Positions 54,973 to 64,000 of a DNA stretch of 64,000 nt are shown in pieces. Location: positions 5,203,501 to 5,267,500 of the forward strand of contig NC_092665.1 of NCBI RefSeq assembly GCF_032118995.1. The letters run 5' to 3'. Made by a program: the position numbers and the translations under genes. The DNA is from Asterias amurensis (Eukaryota; Echinodermata; Asteroidea; Forcipulatida; Asteriidae). The notes beneath the pieces are model-generated. The model saw only the letters and a program-made list of their open reading frames with translations. It ran no database searches and was not told the DNA's origin. The stretch's first letter is position 1; every line of letters begins with the position of its first letter.

Positions 54973-55147
54973 CTGACTTTTGAGCAGATATCATAACAGA
55001 CTCCACATTAGCCTTGAGACTAGATTTACAATCTCCTTTAATAGCAGAATCGTCTAGCCCTATCACTGCTGTCTTGGTTTTAACACCACTAAAATAAGCA
55101 GTAGCCGTACCAGCCGAGTCCGGTACTTGCCTTTCGGTATTGTAGGT
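54973..55147 (-). pseudogene. ALP copy C exon E3 (catalytic serine exon, intact)
   Basis: 175 nt with acceptor CTTTAG and donor TCAG|GTAAGT. Reads TYNTERQVPDSAGTATAYFS and the remaining block, with N-terminal-half substitutions only. Confidence 0.86.
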
Positions 55148-55227
55148 CTAAAGAATGAAAAAGGACAGGAAATAGTCAGAGACTGATTTTATGCGCCGTA
55201 TTTTTGACCACGTGGTGCGCTCTCAGT

Positions 55228-55457
55228 GGGTGCGTTCGTTTAGCTTCCCTGGGTCGACCCCGCATTGCTCATTGACAAGAGCTAATCGAACGATCACACT
55301 CGCCCTCTAGTGGTGACGGCATGCACCTCAGGTCACCCCCAAATGACCCACTCCACAAGCAGGGCACTGGGGGCTGACCCGGGTGAGCCCCGTCAAATCT
55401 ATTCGAACGTACCGGGGCAGACCGGGGTCGACCCAGGGAAGCTAAACGAACGCACCC
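55228..55457 (-). mobile_element. MITE F2, reversed relative to units A and B
   Basis: Same insertion neighbourhood next to ALP E3, but the interior reads in the opposite direction (GATCACACTCGCCCTCTAGT first, then CCACTCCACAAGCAGGGCAC), while both ends stay GGGTGCGTTCG / CGAACGCACCC. Confidence 0.82.
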
Positions 55458-55459
55458 AG

Positions 55460-56230
55460 TATTTCTATTTGAATGTCCAAATCAAAGTACAGGGGTGCGT
55501 ATTGGCGGTCGTAACCAATAAATGTTTCGGTCGTTGTCCAGTGATTAACCAATTCAACCGAAACAGTTGTTCGCCAAAAACGTACCAATTGGCTGGCTTA
55601 ATAATCCACAATGATGCAAGATGACACTCCCTCACTATAAAAAGCTGCCTTGGTGCAAATGATACTCTTAAAAACGCCACCATCGGCAACTTTCCGCACA
55701 ATAGTTAAACAATTGTATTCATAAATCATATTTGTTGGTACTTTACACTGACATGACTTGGCTTGTTTCAATGCGGTACCATTTGATAAAGTATGGGCTT
55801 CGACGAGTGCAATTTGTTTGCATGAACGATTGCACAATTACTAGTTACACCTGCATTGCAGTTTAACAAGTAGTAGTAGGGGCGTTTCATGTATAACTGT
55901 CTTTACAAGCCTGGGTTTCCTGTCTGCTAGCCTGAATGTCTGACATCATTCTTCGAGGCTCGTGAATAACGCCAGAGACCAGCTTCCAAAACCGGCGTGT
56001 AGATTCACCTTTGACCTCAGTCATTTCACATAGAGATACGCAGTCAAACTCTATTGCGGACTTGAGAGCAGTGAACTGTTTGGGCATAATTGGGTGCACG
56101 TTTATCCAATGTCATTGTATCCAATGGAATCACTGGATCTGTGAAGCTGGGACCTGTATTTATCCTTGGGTATTAATACAGGGGTCCAGTCTACCTGTCT
56201 GTGACCTCCCCATACTGTTATAAGTTCTAT
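55460..56230. other. ALP C intron between E2 and E3, 3' part
   Basis: Collinear with 5170-5640 (GAATGTCCAAATCAAAGTAC) up to about 55890. An F5 one-arm relic (CTTCGAGGCTCGTGAATAAC) and sequence shared with 48000 follow. No exon. Confidence 0.55.
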
Positions 56231-56235
56231 AATGG

Positions 56236-56382
56236 GAGACTTTGGGACGCTAGGTGGCAGCAGACTTACCATGTAAATGTCCATTGTTTACTTAGTTCTG
56301 AGCGTGCGCACATGATCGAGTACAATGGATTTTACCTGGTAAGTATGCTGCCACCAAGCGTCCCAAAAGTCTATCTGGTTTT
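56236..56382. mobile_element. Fold-back element, family F12
   Basis: Arms GACTTTGGGACGCTAGGTGG with CAGCAGACTTACCATGTAAA and the inverse TTTTACCTGGTAAGTATGCT with GCCACCAAGCGTCCCAAAAG. Noncoding, present only in unit C. Confidence 0.8.
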
Positions 56383-56531
56383 CCTTTACATTGTACATGA
56401 ACAAATGGTATGAAATAAACCTAAACCTGAAACCTGAACCAGGCCTGCATTGAGTGGGGATGCTTTTTAAACGATGAAAATCTCCAGTAGTTTTTTTCTG
56501 TGTGTAAGGTTTGAGACATCACCATTTTTTC

Positions 56532-56764
56532 CTTTGACAACGCTACACTAGGGAACTTATCCCGTTCGAGGTCTGTTTCTTCCCAGTGATCTCCTTGCAG
56601 TTGCCCCTTGAGAATCCTCGCAGCCGTCACGGTTGTTATACCCATCCCATCTCCGACGAAAAAACCACGTTCTTAGCTTTATTCGTGTTGAGTGGTTGCT
56701 CTCTGGTTATAGCTTTCTGCAAACTGTCGTAAACCAGTTCATTCCAGTATTTCGCACCTACAAC
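56532..56764 (-). pseudogene. ALP copy C exon E2, frameshifted and donor lost
   Basis: [18 protein letters not shown] and [11 protein letters not shown] are readable, but one base is missing just upstream of GDGMG. The donor is AAAG|GAAAAA instead of GTAACA. A second 1-nt loss lies near the 5' end (CACCTACAAC against CACCATACAAC). Confidence 0.85.
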
Positions 56765-56869
56765 GATTTTATAAATTACCAACATTACTCGAAGACACTC
56801 AGACAGTGTCGTCTTCTTAGAACTCGAAGATCATTAGTGCAATTTGCTTGGGTTTCGTGATTTAGCTTT

Positions 56870-57437
56870 TGCATATTTTAAAGCCATTGGACCCTTTCGG
56901 TACAGAACATAAAAAGTTCACAGATTTACAAATAATTTACAGGGTTTACAGAAGGTAATGGTGAAAGACTTCTCTTGAAATATTAGTCCATGAAATGCTT
57001 TACATTTTGAGAAAACGGTATTAAACGAAATAAATTCTCGTCAGCGAAAATTACGGATTTATTTTAAACACATGTCATGACACGGCGAAACGCGCGGAAA
57101 CAAGAATGGGTTTTCCCGTTATTTTCTCTCGACTCCAAAGACCGATTGAGCCTAAATTTTTACAGGTTTGTTGTGTTATATATAAGTTGTGATACACGAA
57201 GTGTGGGACTTGGACATTACTGTTTACTGAAAGTGTATAATGGCTTCAAAGCTCCTAGTAAATAGAATAAATTGACCCAGAGTGCTCTAAAAAATTAATT
57301 ATTGGAAAAAAAAAAAAAAAAATTCCATTAATGACTTTTTGATCACTATACAGATATCTGATTGCCTATAGTTCTAAACCTTATTGTTATATTAAGACGG
57401 AGATACATGCATATTTATTGCAATACCGAATGACATA
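56870..57437. other. ALP C intron between E1 and E2, diverged part
   Basis: Partly unrelated to units A and B, with an inserted stretch at about 56880-57240 that carries no recognisable gene, then an A17 run near 57306. Confidence 0.45.
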
Positions 57438-57766
57438 TACCGGGTATTTTGTTATGAGATTAAGGTGTGTTCTTTCTCGACCCTCATCTTCTGTGTTTTT
57501 CGATAAAAAATAATCGGCTGTAATATTTGTTGTGTTCGTACGTCGTTAAACTATCAATAAAAGACAATGGAACAGGGCACATTGCGTCAGAAACTCGGGT
57601 TCTATTCACGTGATAACAACAAGCAAAACAACAGAGCTCTCGTACAACCAGATCTCGAGTGAAACAATGTGATCACTAAGTCTGCATACATTATCATATT
57701 CAACTTTGATCCGTTAAAAAGTCAAATGGGGCTCTACTCAAGCGAGAACCATTATATGCCTACTTG
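57438..57766. other. Strongly conserved noncoding block (copy C)
   Basis: Near-identical counterpart of 6421-6745 and 30078-30403. Diverged sequence starts immediately on its low-coordinate side. Confidence 0.5.
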
Positions 57767-57767
57767 C

Positions 57768-57834
57768 TTTGTGGTAGCACATTGCCTCCTTCAGTCAGCA
57801 TACAGGTCCAAATTAACCATCTTAAATCCAACAT
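57768..57834 (-). pseudogene. Candidate ALP signal-peptide exon E1, copy C
   Basis: ATG followed by a 22-residue hydrophobic leader (MLDLRWLIWTCMLTEGGNVL, then PQ) and a phase-1 exit at CAAA|GCAAGT. A GC donor is rare but usable. The A and B copies have GT here. It is the clearest signal-peptide version of E1, though the phase to E2 does not fit. Confidence 0.4.
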
Positions 57835-57984
57835 GTTGAAATCAAAGTAACAAAATCAGAGGTAATGAAACAGTGTATGCCGATCGTCACTGTTTGTATC
57901 CGACTGAGGTCATAGTCAGTTTGAATTACAGACTTCATAACTATAGAACAGCAATAACTTATCATTTCATTCATTCTTTGGCTT

Positions 57985-58990
57985 TTGAACCTCGGAAATA
58001 AATTATCGGTTCTTGAACTTTAATTCCATATTTAAAATGGCCATTATCTATATCGGTACTTGTACTGTATCATGAAATTCACATCTGAATTTGTTAATAC
58101 CAATGAATCTACTGTGAAGTTTTACAAAAAATGGGACTCCTTCAAAGTATTGTGCCGAGGTTAACTCTGCATTTTACTAAAGTGGTAAACTATTTCAGTC
58201 AATTTTATACTTTGTGTTGCTGTAACGGTTTTTCAGCATAGCTGTATGAGGAGTTGTAATAAGATTTGTTTTAAAATAAAATCACCTCGAAAAACTTATA
58301 GTTACGAAAGCCCTCCAGAAAAAAAACGATGTTTAAATCTTTGATAACGGCTTGATTCGTCAAAGTGGATTCACCAACGCCTCCCCTCCCATCCCTACCC
58401 CCACCCCTCCCCGCGTAAAAAGCGGATGGCGTATCAGCGTTCCAATCCTTAACGATTGAATGTGCATACAATCTAATTACATACACGTTTTGAAGATTCC
58501 GTATTGATGGACTGTAAATTATGATAACCGAATCAAATTATCTTGGCGTTTTTTTTAGCACTATTCGAAATAGTTGATCCTCAATGTACCCGTTCTTAAT
58601 AAATTGTAGGCCTCTCATTGACATGCATGGAGTATTTATTAAATAACTGGGCCCTCGACTTCTTCAATGCTATTTATTTATTCAACAATCTTCTCCTGCA
58701 TTTACAGATTTTTGTTTGTGCATAACAATAAGTAAAACAATGGAAAAGGGGAGTGGTACGAGGTCTTAAGCGTTTGTCTAAAATCAACAGTATCTTCGGC
58801 CCCGTTCCCACTGGACCCCGCGTTAATTTGGCCGTAAACAAAACACTAAGCCGAAGGCAGGCCGGGTCCTTCATCTACGACCACGACCCCGCCAGTTTGA
58901 AACGAATGTTCAAGACTATGACTTAGCACAATTTATTCTTACTAATACAGCAAAGCCATTTTCGGTTTACATGAATAGGCCCAAAACAAT
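57985..58990. other. Intergenic region between divergent ALP C and C1q gene 3
   Basis: Collinear with 6960-7970, including the C-rich stretch and the GGCCCCGTTCCCACTGGACC segment (58797-58925). No gene. Confidence 0.5.
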
Positions 58991-58992
58991 TG

Positions 58993-59345
58993 GAATGGAC
59001 TTGTAAGTTCACTCTTGCCGTATCTCAACTATGCATAAAATAACAAACCTGTGAAAATTAGAGCTCAATTGGTCGTCGAAGTTGCGAGATAATAATGAAA
59101 GAAAAAACACCCTTGTCACACGAAGTTGTGTGCTTTCAGATGCTTGATTTCGAGACCCTCAAAATCTTATTCTGAGGTCTCGAAACCAAATTCGTGGAAA
59201 ATTACTTCTTTCTCGAAAACTACGTCTCTTCAGAGGGAGTCGTTTCTCACAGTCTTTCATACTGCCAACAGCTCCCCATTACTTGTTACCAAGTAAGGTT
59301 TTATGCTAATTTGAGTAATTAGCCAATAGTGTACACTGCCTTTAA
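58993..59345 (+). mobile_element. MITE, family F1
   Basis: Orthologue of 7975-8318. Confidence 0.74.
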
Positions 59346-59672
59346 GCACATTTTGACAATTTTGAGATTTTCAATATATGAACGAGTCCTTTATGTCAAA
59401 GAAGTTGCCCAAGATGGGGACAGAATCTCCGGGCACAGAATTCCATGAAACACCGGTCCAAGGCGGAATCCTGCCATAAGTGTTTTTTAAAACAATCAAA
59501 ATGACTTCCATCTCATCCAAAAGTTCATTTGATTGTTTTAGATTTTTGTGGTTTGTATTTATTGTTTTTGCTCCATTGAATATTCTTGTTTCCCAAAAGC
59601 TTTTGTGCGTTTCGGTGGTAGTAGACTCTGAGAAAACAAAGAAAACAATTGAAAATCAGTTTAAAAATACCC

Positions 59673-60044
59673 TTTAAGGGCAAAGGCAGTACACAATAAT
59701 AGGTAACTTTCAACCACTAGTGAGTCTTTTCCACATGGTGTATCTCAACATATTATTAAATTAACAAACCCGTGAACAATAATTTGAGCTCAATGGGTCG
59801 TCAAAATTGCGAGAGAATAATGGGAAAATCACCCCCGTCACACAAGTTGTGTGCTTTCAGATGCCTTCAGTTTGAGACCTTAACAACTCGAGAAAATACT
59901 TCTTTCTCAAAAACTAGGTTTCTTCAGAGAGAGCCGTTTCTAACAATGTTTTATACTATTAACCTCTCTCCATTGCGCATTACCAAGTAAGTCTTTGTGC
60001 TAGCAATTCTGTTGAGTAATTACCTAAGGTGTCCAGTGCCTTTA
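59673..60044 (+). mobile_element. MITE, F1 subfamily
   Basis: Orthologue of 8645-9020 and 31618-31993, with TTTAAGGGCAAAGGCAG and GGTGTCCAGTGCCTTTA ends. Confidence 0.75.
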
Positions 60045-60408
60045 ATGTTGCTCTGTGGGTGGCGCACTCTACTATAAATACATTGTCATTGCATTTCGAT
60101 TTCGGAAAAAAAAAAAAACTGAGTTAGTGTTAGTAAACATATACTTCAAAAGAGTGGAAGCACGAAAGAGATCCCTCTGAACAGTATATATATTGCGTAC
60201 ACAGTTCTTTCTTTGATAATAAACTTGCACTTTAACTCACAATCATCGGGGAAATACATCAATTGAGCGGAAATAGAAGGAAAACGGCCAGGAACTTCAG
60301 GAAGCAATCACACAGTGCAACCCAGTAGGGCAGATATACATGTAAAAATACCATACCATTAAAGCGTGTACAAATTGAGCTCCATTGGTAACATACAGCC
60401 TCATCCAA

Positions 60409-60557
60409 ACCAGTGATAGAGTAAGTCACTGCTTTCAATCAGTGACTTTAAACACATAAATGTATTGTAGAGTTTCAAACCATTGGCATCCATTCAACAT
60501 ACAGTCTCATTCAAACCAATGATAGAGTAAGTCACTGCAATAAATCAGTGACTTTAA
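60409..60557 (+). repeat. CCAAT/palindrome array reduced to two modules, C1q gene 3
   Basis: Modules at 60409 and 60515 (spacing 106). The first is the ACCAGTGATAGAG variant also seen as the first module of unit A. The last module lies 124 bp from the TATA box, the same distance as in units A and B. Confidence 0.84.
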
Positions 60558-60569
60558 GACGTATCTATG

Positions 60570-60646
60570 ATTGGCTGCTCATCGATTGTCAATCAAACCC
60601 GAAGTAGACTGATGGCCACTTCAATGGAAATACAGCAGTATTTAAA
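60570..60646 (+). promoter_or_regulatory. Core promoter of C1q gene 3
   Basis: ATTGG at 60570-60574 and TATTTAAA at 60639-60646. Confidence 0.68.
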
Positions 60647-60667
60647 CGCGCTGCACCAGCAGCAGTG

Positions 60668-60734
60668 CTCATAACAACTTTGCATCAGAAGAGAGGAACT
60701 GAGAAGGTTTGGACTTCAAGAACACATCATCAAG
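60668..60734 (+). other. Noncoding exon 1 of C1q gene 3 (coding exon outside the window)
   Basis: Matches exon 1 of genes 1 and 2 with a 6-bp internal deletion. The donor is TCAAG|GTAAGT at 60734/60735. No ATG. The coding exon is expected shortly after base 64000, because sequence at 63920-64000 matches 37428-37525, which lies about 0.9 kb before the gene 2 ATG. Confidence 0.62.
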
Positions 60735-60739
60735 GTAAG

Positions 60740-61530
60740 TGTTCCTCATTCTACTGCCGGACTTAAGCTTTGGCTTCTAGAAGCAAGTATAGTGGGTTGA
60801 ATGTTAGCCTATTGCAATGTGCTTGCAGTTTTTGCTCCAAAAGTGACACCACTCGATACAGCTGATATTCTCATGCAGTGGTTTGGGTCTCTTCTCTTCT
60901 AAAGCTCTGCCATCTTAATGAACTGTGGTGGTACTGTGACTGTACACAAACATGTGCACCCAGTTGCATCTCCCTTTGAAACTATGCCGTAATTTCCTTT
61001 AAAAAAAAATTATCGCGCAACTTGCAGAGGTCTGCAACAATGTCTTGTGCAAAACTTGTCTTATATTTTTTCACCATTGTCAATACTTTAACCGCGCGCG
61101 ACGTTCTGCTCGTTTACAACATTGTGTAAAGATTGGTAACAACAAATGATGAGATTTTTTTATAACAAATGTTTTCTTTTTTCTTCTTCTTGTTCTTATG
61201 GGCGGGGGATATTTCAGACTGAACATTGTACAATATGAGTACCCTATCAGGTGTTGATTGTCTTGTTAAGCAAGGGGCAACCGAAGCAAGGCGGGTGTGC
61301 CGTTTGCTCCAAATGTTTACAAAACTCTTTAACCGCCAATATTTATGCGACAGTTTTTCTGTATTACCAGGGTAATTGTCTTGTTTTGATGCATTCTGTT
61401 GTACATCTTGCAAGAATGTTACAACAGAATTGGCAAAATTGACACAATTTAAAACGTTAACAAACTATGACAAACAGATAAACTAAATTGATGGTACGCA
61501 TCAGCAAGACACACCATACAAAACAAAGGG
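60740..61530 (+). other. 5' part of C1q intron C
   Basis: Partly collinear with 33000-33700 (CACCACTCGATACAGCTGAT). No gene. Confidence 0.5.
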
Positions 61531-61532
61531 TT

Positions 61533-61840
61533 AAGGTTAAACACGTAACACTGTATAGGGCCCATGAGTTGTGTTGTAAAACATTGGGTTTCGCCCATTT
61601 TCTACATCAAACTTAAACACTGGTGCGATCAGCAATCGTTGATGTGCTGAACACCTTTTAACGCTTCTTAAACACATTCTTAACATAAAGTAAACGGCTG
61701 ATGCGTCAAACTAAACGCACCATAGTAAAAACAAAACGCTTGACGAGTTTAGTTTGACGCATCAGCCGTTTATAAATGGGCAGAAACCATTGCTTTCAAC
61801 ACAACTCATTGGCCCCATACACTGTTACGTGTTAACCCTA
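61533..61840. mobile_element. Fold-back element, family F13
   Basis: Outer arms GGTTAAACACGTAACACTGT with ATAGGGCCCATGAGTTGTGT against the inverse ACACAACTCATTGGCCCCAT with ACACTGTTACGTGTTAACC. Inner arms AAACGGCTGATGCGTCAAAC and GTTTGACGCATCAGCCGTTT. Noncoding and only in unit C. Confidence 0.8.
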
Positions 61841-62087
61841 TACACCCTTTGACGCGTTCGAAACCTGTTACAGAACCTAAAAACTTGTTTGTGTTTACAG
61901 TGCAGTTGTTGTGCGTTTTACAAATGTCTTCACCCTTTAGGAAATGTGATTGTTTGTCTTTGTACCATTTTTTTTCATGAACAGTTTTGTGATTGAGTCG
62001 GTCAGCTAATTAATCGCCTGCAGTTTGTTAGAAGCACCGTTATTGCCATGATGTATAGCTTTTTAAGCGAACAATATCTGTTCATAC

Positions 62088-62245
62088 CTCCTGCAATGCG
62101 AATGCGAATAGTTACAAAATGTTGACGTCACAAAATCGCAACGTTTAATTCGCATCAGTTGAAATGTGTTCAATCCCTGCAAAAACAGGGATGTGGCTTA
62201 AACATTCGTATCCCATTCGCGTTCGCAGGAAGTATGAACAGGTCT
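62088..62245. mobile_element. Fold-back element, family F14
   Basis: TGTTCATACCTCCTGCAATG with CGAATGCGAATA at the left. The right side is the inverse, ending CGCAGGAAGTATGAACA. Only in unit C. Confidence 0.76.
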
Positions 62246-62410
62246 ATATAATGCCGATAATTTATTGCATGCATAGCTACGCTGAAATCATCACTTTTGA
62301 AAACAAGGTCATCTCAAAACTAAAATCTTGTCAACGAATTATTCAAAAGTATTATATCGACAACAGTGTCCCAGTTTTTGAGGGTCGAACAAGTCTTCGG
62401 CCTGGTGCTA

Positions 62411-63442
62411 ACTGGCTCACACTATGACAAATAAGGGTTACAGCAAGCAAAGTCGAGCTGCGTATTGCAATTTTGAGTTTTCCGCCAATCAACGTGTTTT
62501 GCCGTCAATTGTCGCTGACGAACCCGCTAGCGACCGAAGACGGTCAAAATTATCAGTCGTGTTCGTCGGAAAAGTTGTGACAGCCAAAAAAATCATTGTG
62601 ATTGCGTTCAGATTTCGTTGAAGAACGTAACCCTCATTTCCTTGGCGCAGACGGCCGCAATTATCAGTCGCATGACATTTCCATGCCGTGCGATTCCGCC
62701 GTTTGACCAAATTCACCTGACGTCATCATCAAAATAATCTTGGAGGCGCCATTTTTGTGGTCAATGTCAACGTGTGTTGTTTAGAGAAGTGTGCTATTTC
62801 GGCGACTCTGCGTTTACACGTAAATCTATTTACCACCAACATGGTGAGCGTGGCATCAGTCGCCGCGTGTGACGCGCGTGCAAGGGGTCAATTGTCGTTT
62901 TGAGGTCGTCACAATTTCGTTGGTAGTCGTTGTCTGATGAATGGATGACAAGAATATTGTGAAGAGTGGGAACGCCAAACTCGACTGTTATACAACCCAC
63001 ACACAGACGGTTTGATGTCGGCAAACGAGTCACGTCATCGTCGCCACAACCCACCTTCATCAGCCGCCGTTCCTTGCCGCCACCCAATCCGCTGCCAGCC
63101 GTGTGACCCTTTTCCTGTTGTCGCTGAAGGTCGTTCCCTCCCCGTCAGCTAATTATGATTTTTCCCTTTAGGCTTTTTGCCTTTACCTTGCCGCCAACGT
63201 CTTGGGATTTTCACGGTCGCCACTTTCCGTTGGGTTTATGCCCCGCTACTATGTAAGCCAGCCTTATTAAAGTTTGGCTTACACAGTAGGGACGGACGCG
63301 ACTAATTTTTGCAGCCGTCTGCGGTCTCTAGCGGATTCGTCAGCGACAATTGACGACAACACACGATGAATGGCGGCAAACTCGCAATTGCGATTCGCAG
63401 CTAAACGTAGCATGCCTCTAATCGCCATAGTGTGAGCCAGCC
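62411..63442. mobile_element. TIR element, family F10, long form
   Basis: Ends ACTGGCTCACACTATGACAA and CATAGTGTGAGCCAGCC are inverted. Subterminal CGAACCCGCTAGCGACCGAA is inverted near 63320-63345 (GCGGTCTCTAGCGGATTCGT). At 1.03 kb it is longer than the intron B relative (34277-34860), with an extra interior of about 400 bp. No transposase seen. Confidence 0.78.
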
Positions 63443-63624
63443 TTCACAAAGGCGCAAATATAAAAACAAATGTGGTTTGTTTTGAATTAAGTTAGCTTTA
63501 CTCTCGGTTCTACCCTTACTCTGTACTCTCAGTAAAATGTTTTCTAGTTATATTTTGTGCGAAACATTTGTAAAAAAAAAAACTATTTTAAACATTGCTG
63601 GCAAAAAGGTAAATCGTAAACATT

Positions 63625-63690
63625 ATGGATTGATAACTCAGTTGGAGAGCGCCGAAACAATATGGGTCCAAGGTTCACATTCCACTTTTG
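63625..63690 (+). other. tRNA-like pol III promoter relic (possible SINE)
   Basis: TAACTCAGTTGG (63633) is one mismatch from a tRNA A box, and GGTTCACATTCC (63672) resembles a B box, with suitable spacing. Acceptor and T stems do not pair, so this is not a functional tRNA. Confidence 0.3.
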
Positions 63691-64000
63691 ACAAAATGTC
63701 TTTGCTCAAATCAAAAACACTATAATTAAGAATGAGATTCGGAATATATTTAGTAGAAACTACGTTAAGTCGATCAACTCAATAAGTGACCACGTACAGC
63801 TTTGAGTTGATCCGTGCTGAAGGAGACGCCATACTTGAACTTTGCCAAGTCACCAGCCTAGACACCAAACGTCTTGAAAGGGTACGTTGATGTAGTCATG
63901 AGAGTATGTGCAAAATCGGCCGGAAACTCAAGAGTGCTGTTTTAGCTACAGCCGCACATTTTTGTTCAAGTCAATATGTTGTCTGGATGGTTCCAAGTGA

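Larger units (their letters stand above)
50488..57834 (-). pseudogene. Alkaline phosphatase, tandem copy C (multiply broken)
   Basis: Exons, 5' to 3': E1 57768-57834; E2 56532-56764; E3 54973-55147; E6 53713-53811; E7 51996-52135; E8 50488-50688. E4 and E5 are missing: the stretch between E3 and E6 holds the minisatellite and a minus-oriented F1 MITE instead. E2 has a 1-nt deletion before GDG, another at its 5' end, and GA instead of GT at the donor. E7 has a 1-nt deletion and an altered donor (GTATTA). E1 has a GC donor. E3, E6 and E8 are clean, and E8 keeps TADHSHVLSIGG. No C-terminal exon is found downstream, where a LINE fragment sits. The gene cannot make a normal ALP. Confidence 0.82.

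Noticed and set aside
1..64000. Bacterial or viral contamination
   Set aside because: Spliced exons with consistent phases, animal protein families, poly(A) LINE tails and eukaryotic TIR elements run across the whole window.

Overview
The window is nuclear DNA from an animal, most likely a marine deuterostome and probably an echinoderm such as a starfish. The evidence is spliced genes with GT/AG introns, a C1q/collagen-like secreted protein family, animal-type alkaline phosphatase exons, LINE and DIRS/Ngaro-type retroelements, and very dense AT-rich palindromic DNA transposon relics. The taxon is inferred from repeat style and gene content, not proven.

The dominant feature is a locus repeated in tandem three times (A about 1.0-20 kb, B about 22-41 kb, C from about 50 kb past the right edge; spacing about 23 and 28 kb). 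Each unit has an alkaline phosphatase (ALP) gene on the minus strand and a C1q-domain collagen-like gene on the plus strand, in divergent (head-to-head) order. ALP exons were placed by matching translations to the conserved ALP blocks and by splice sites with consistent phases. All three ALP copies look disabled. A lacks the acceptor and start of the catalytic-serine exon. B has a 28-nt net deletion, a nonsense codon and an exon fusion that removes the TADHSH metal-site block. C has frameshifts, a lost donor and two missing exons. By contrast, both C1q coding exons in the window are fully open (460 and 270 aa). They differ mainly in the number of 195-bp collagen repeats (4 versus 1). The third C1q gene contributes only its promoter and 5' untranslated exon before the window ends.

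Each C1q gene has the same front end: an array of CCAAT-plus-palindrome modules, then an inverted CCAAT box, then TATTTAAA, then a short noncoding exon 1. The array spacing is exactly 108/84 bp in A and B (5 modules each) and is reduced to 2 modules in C. A long intron of about 5.4-6.0 kb follows, with the ATG as the first three bases of exon 2.

Other content: a LINE 3' end with poly(A) at the left edge; a nested pair of TIR elements in C1q intron A (11.1-14.4 kb), each with a 3-bp target duplication and the inner one carrying a Myb/SANT-like ORF; a degenerate DIRS/Ngaro-like retroelement with RT, RNase H and an SGNH-hydrolase ORF but no visible tyrosine recombinase (43.7-47.1 kb); a CR1-like LINE fragment near 50 kb; and more than a dozen families of palindromic or MITE-like elements, many shared among the three units. 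No tRNA, rRNA or CRISPR array is supported; two tRNA-promoter-like relics are noted.
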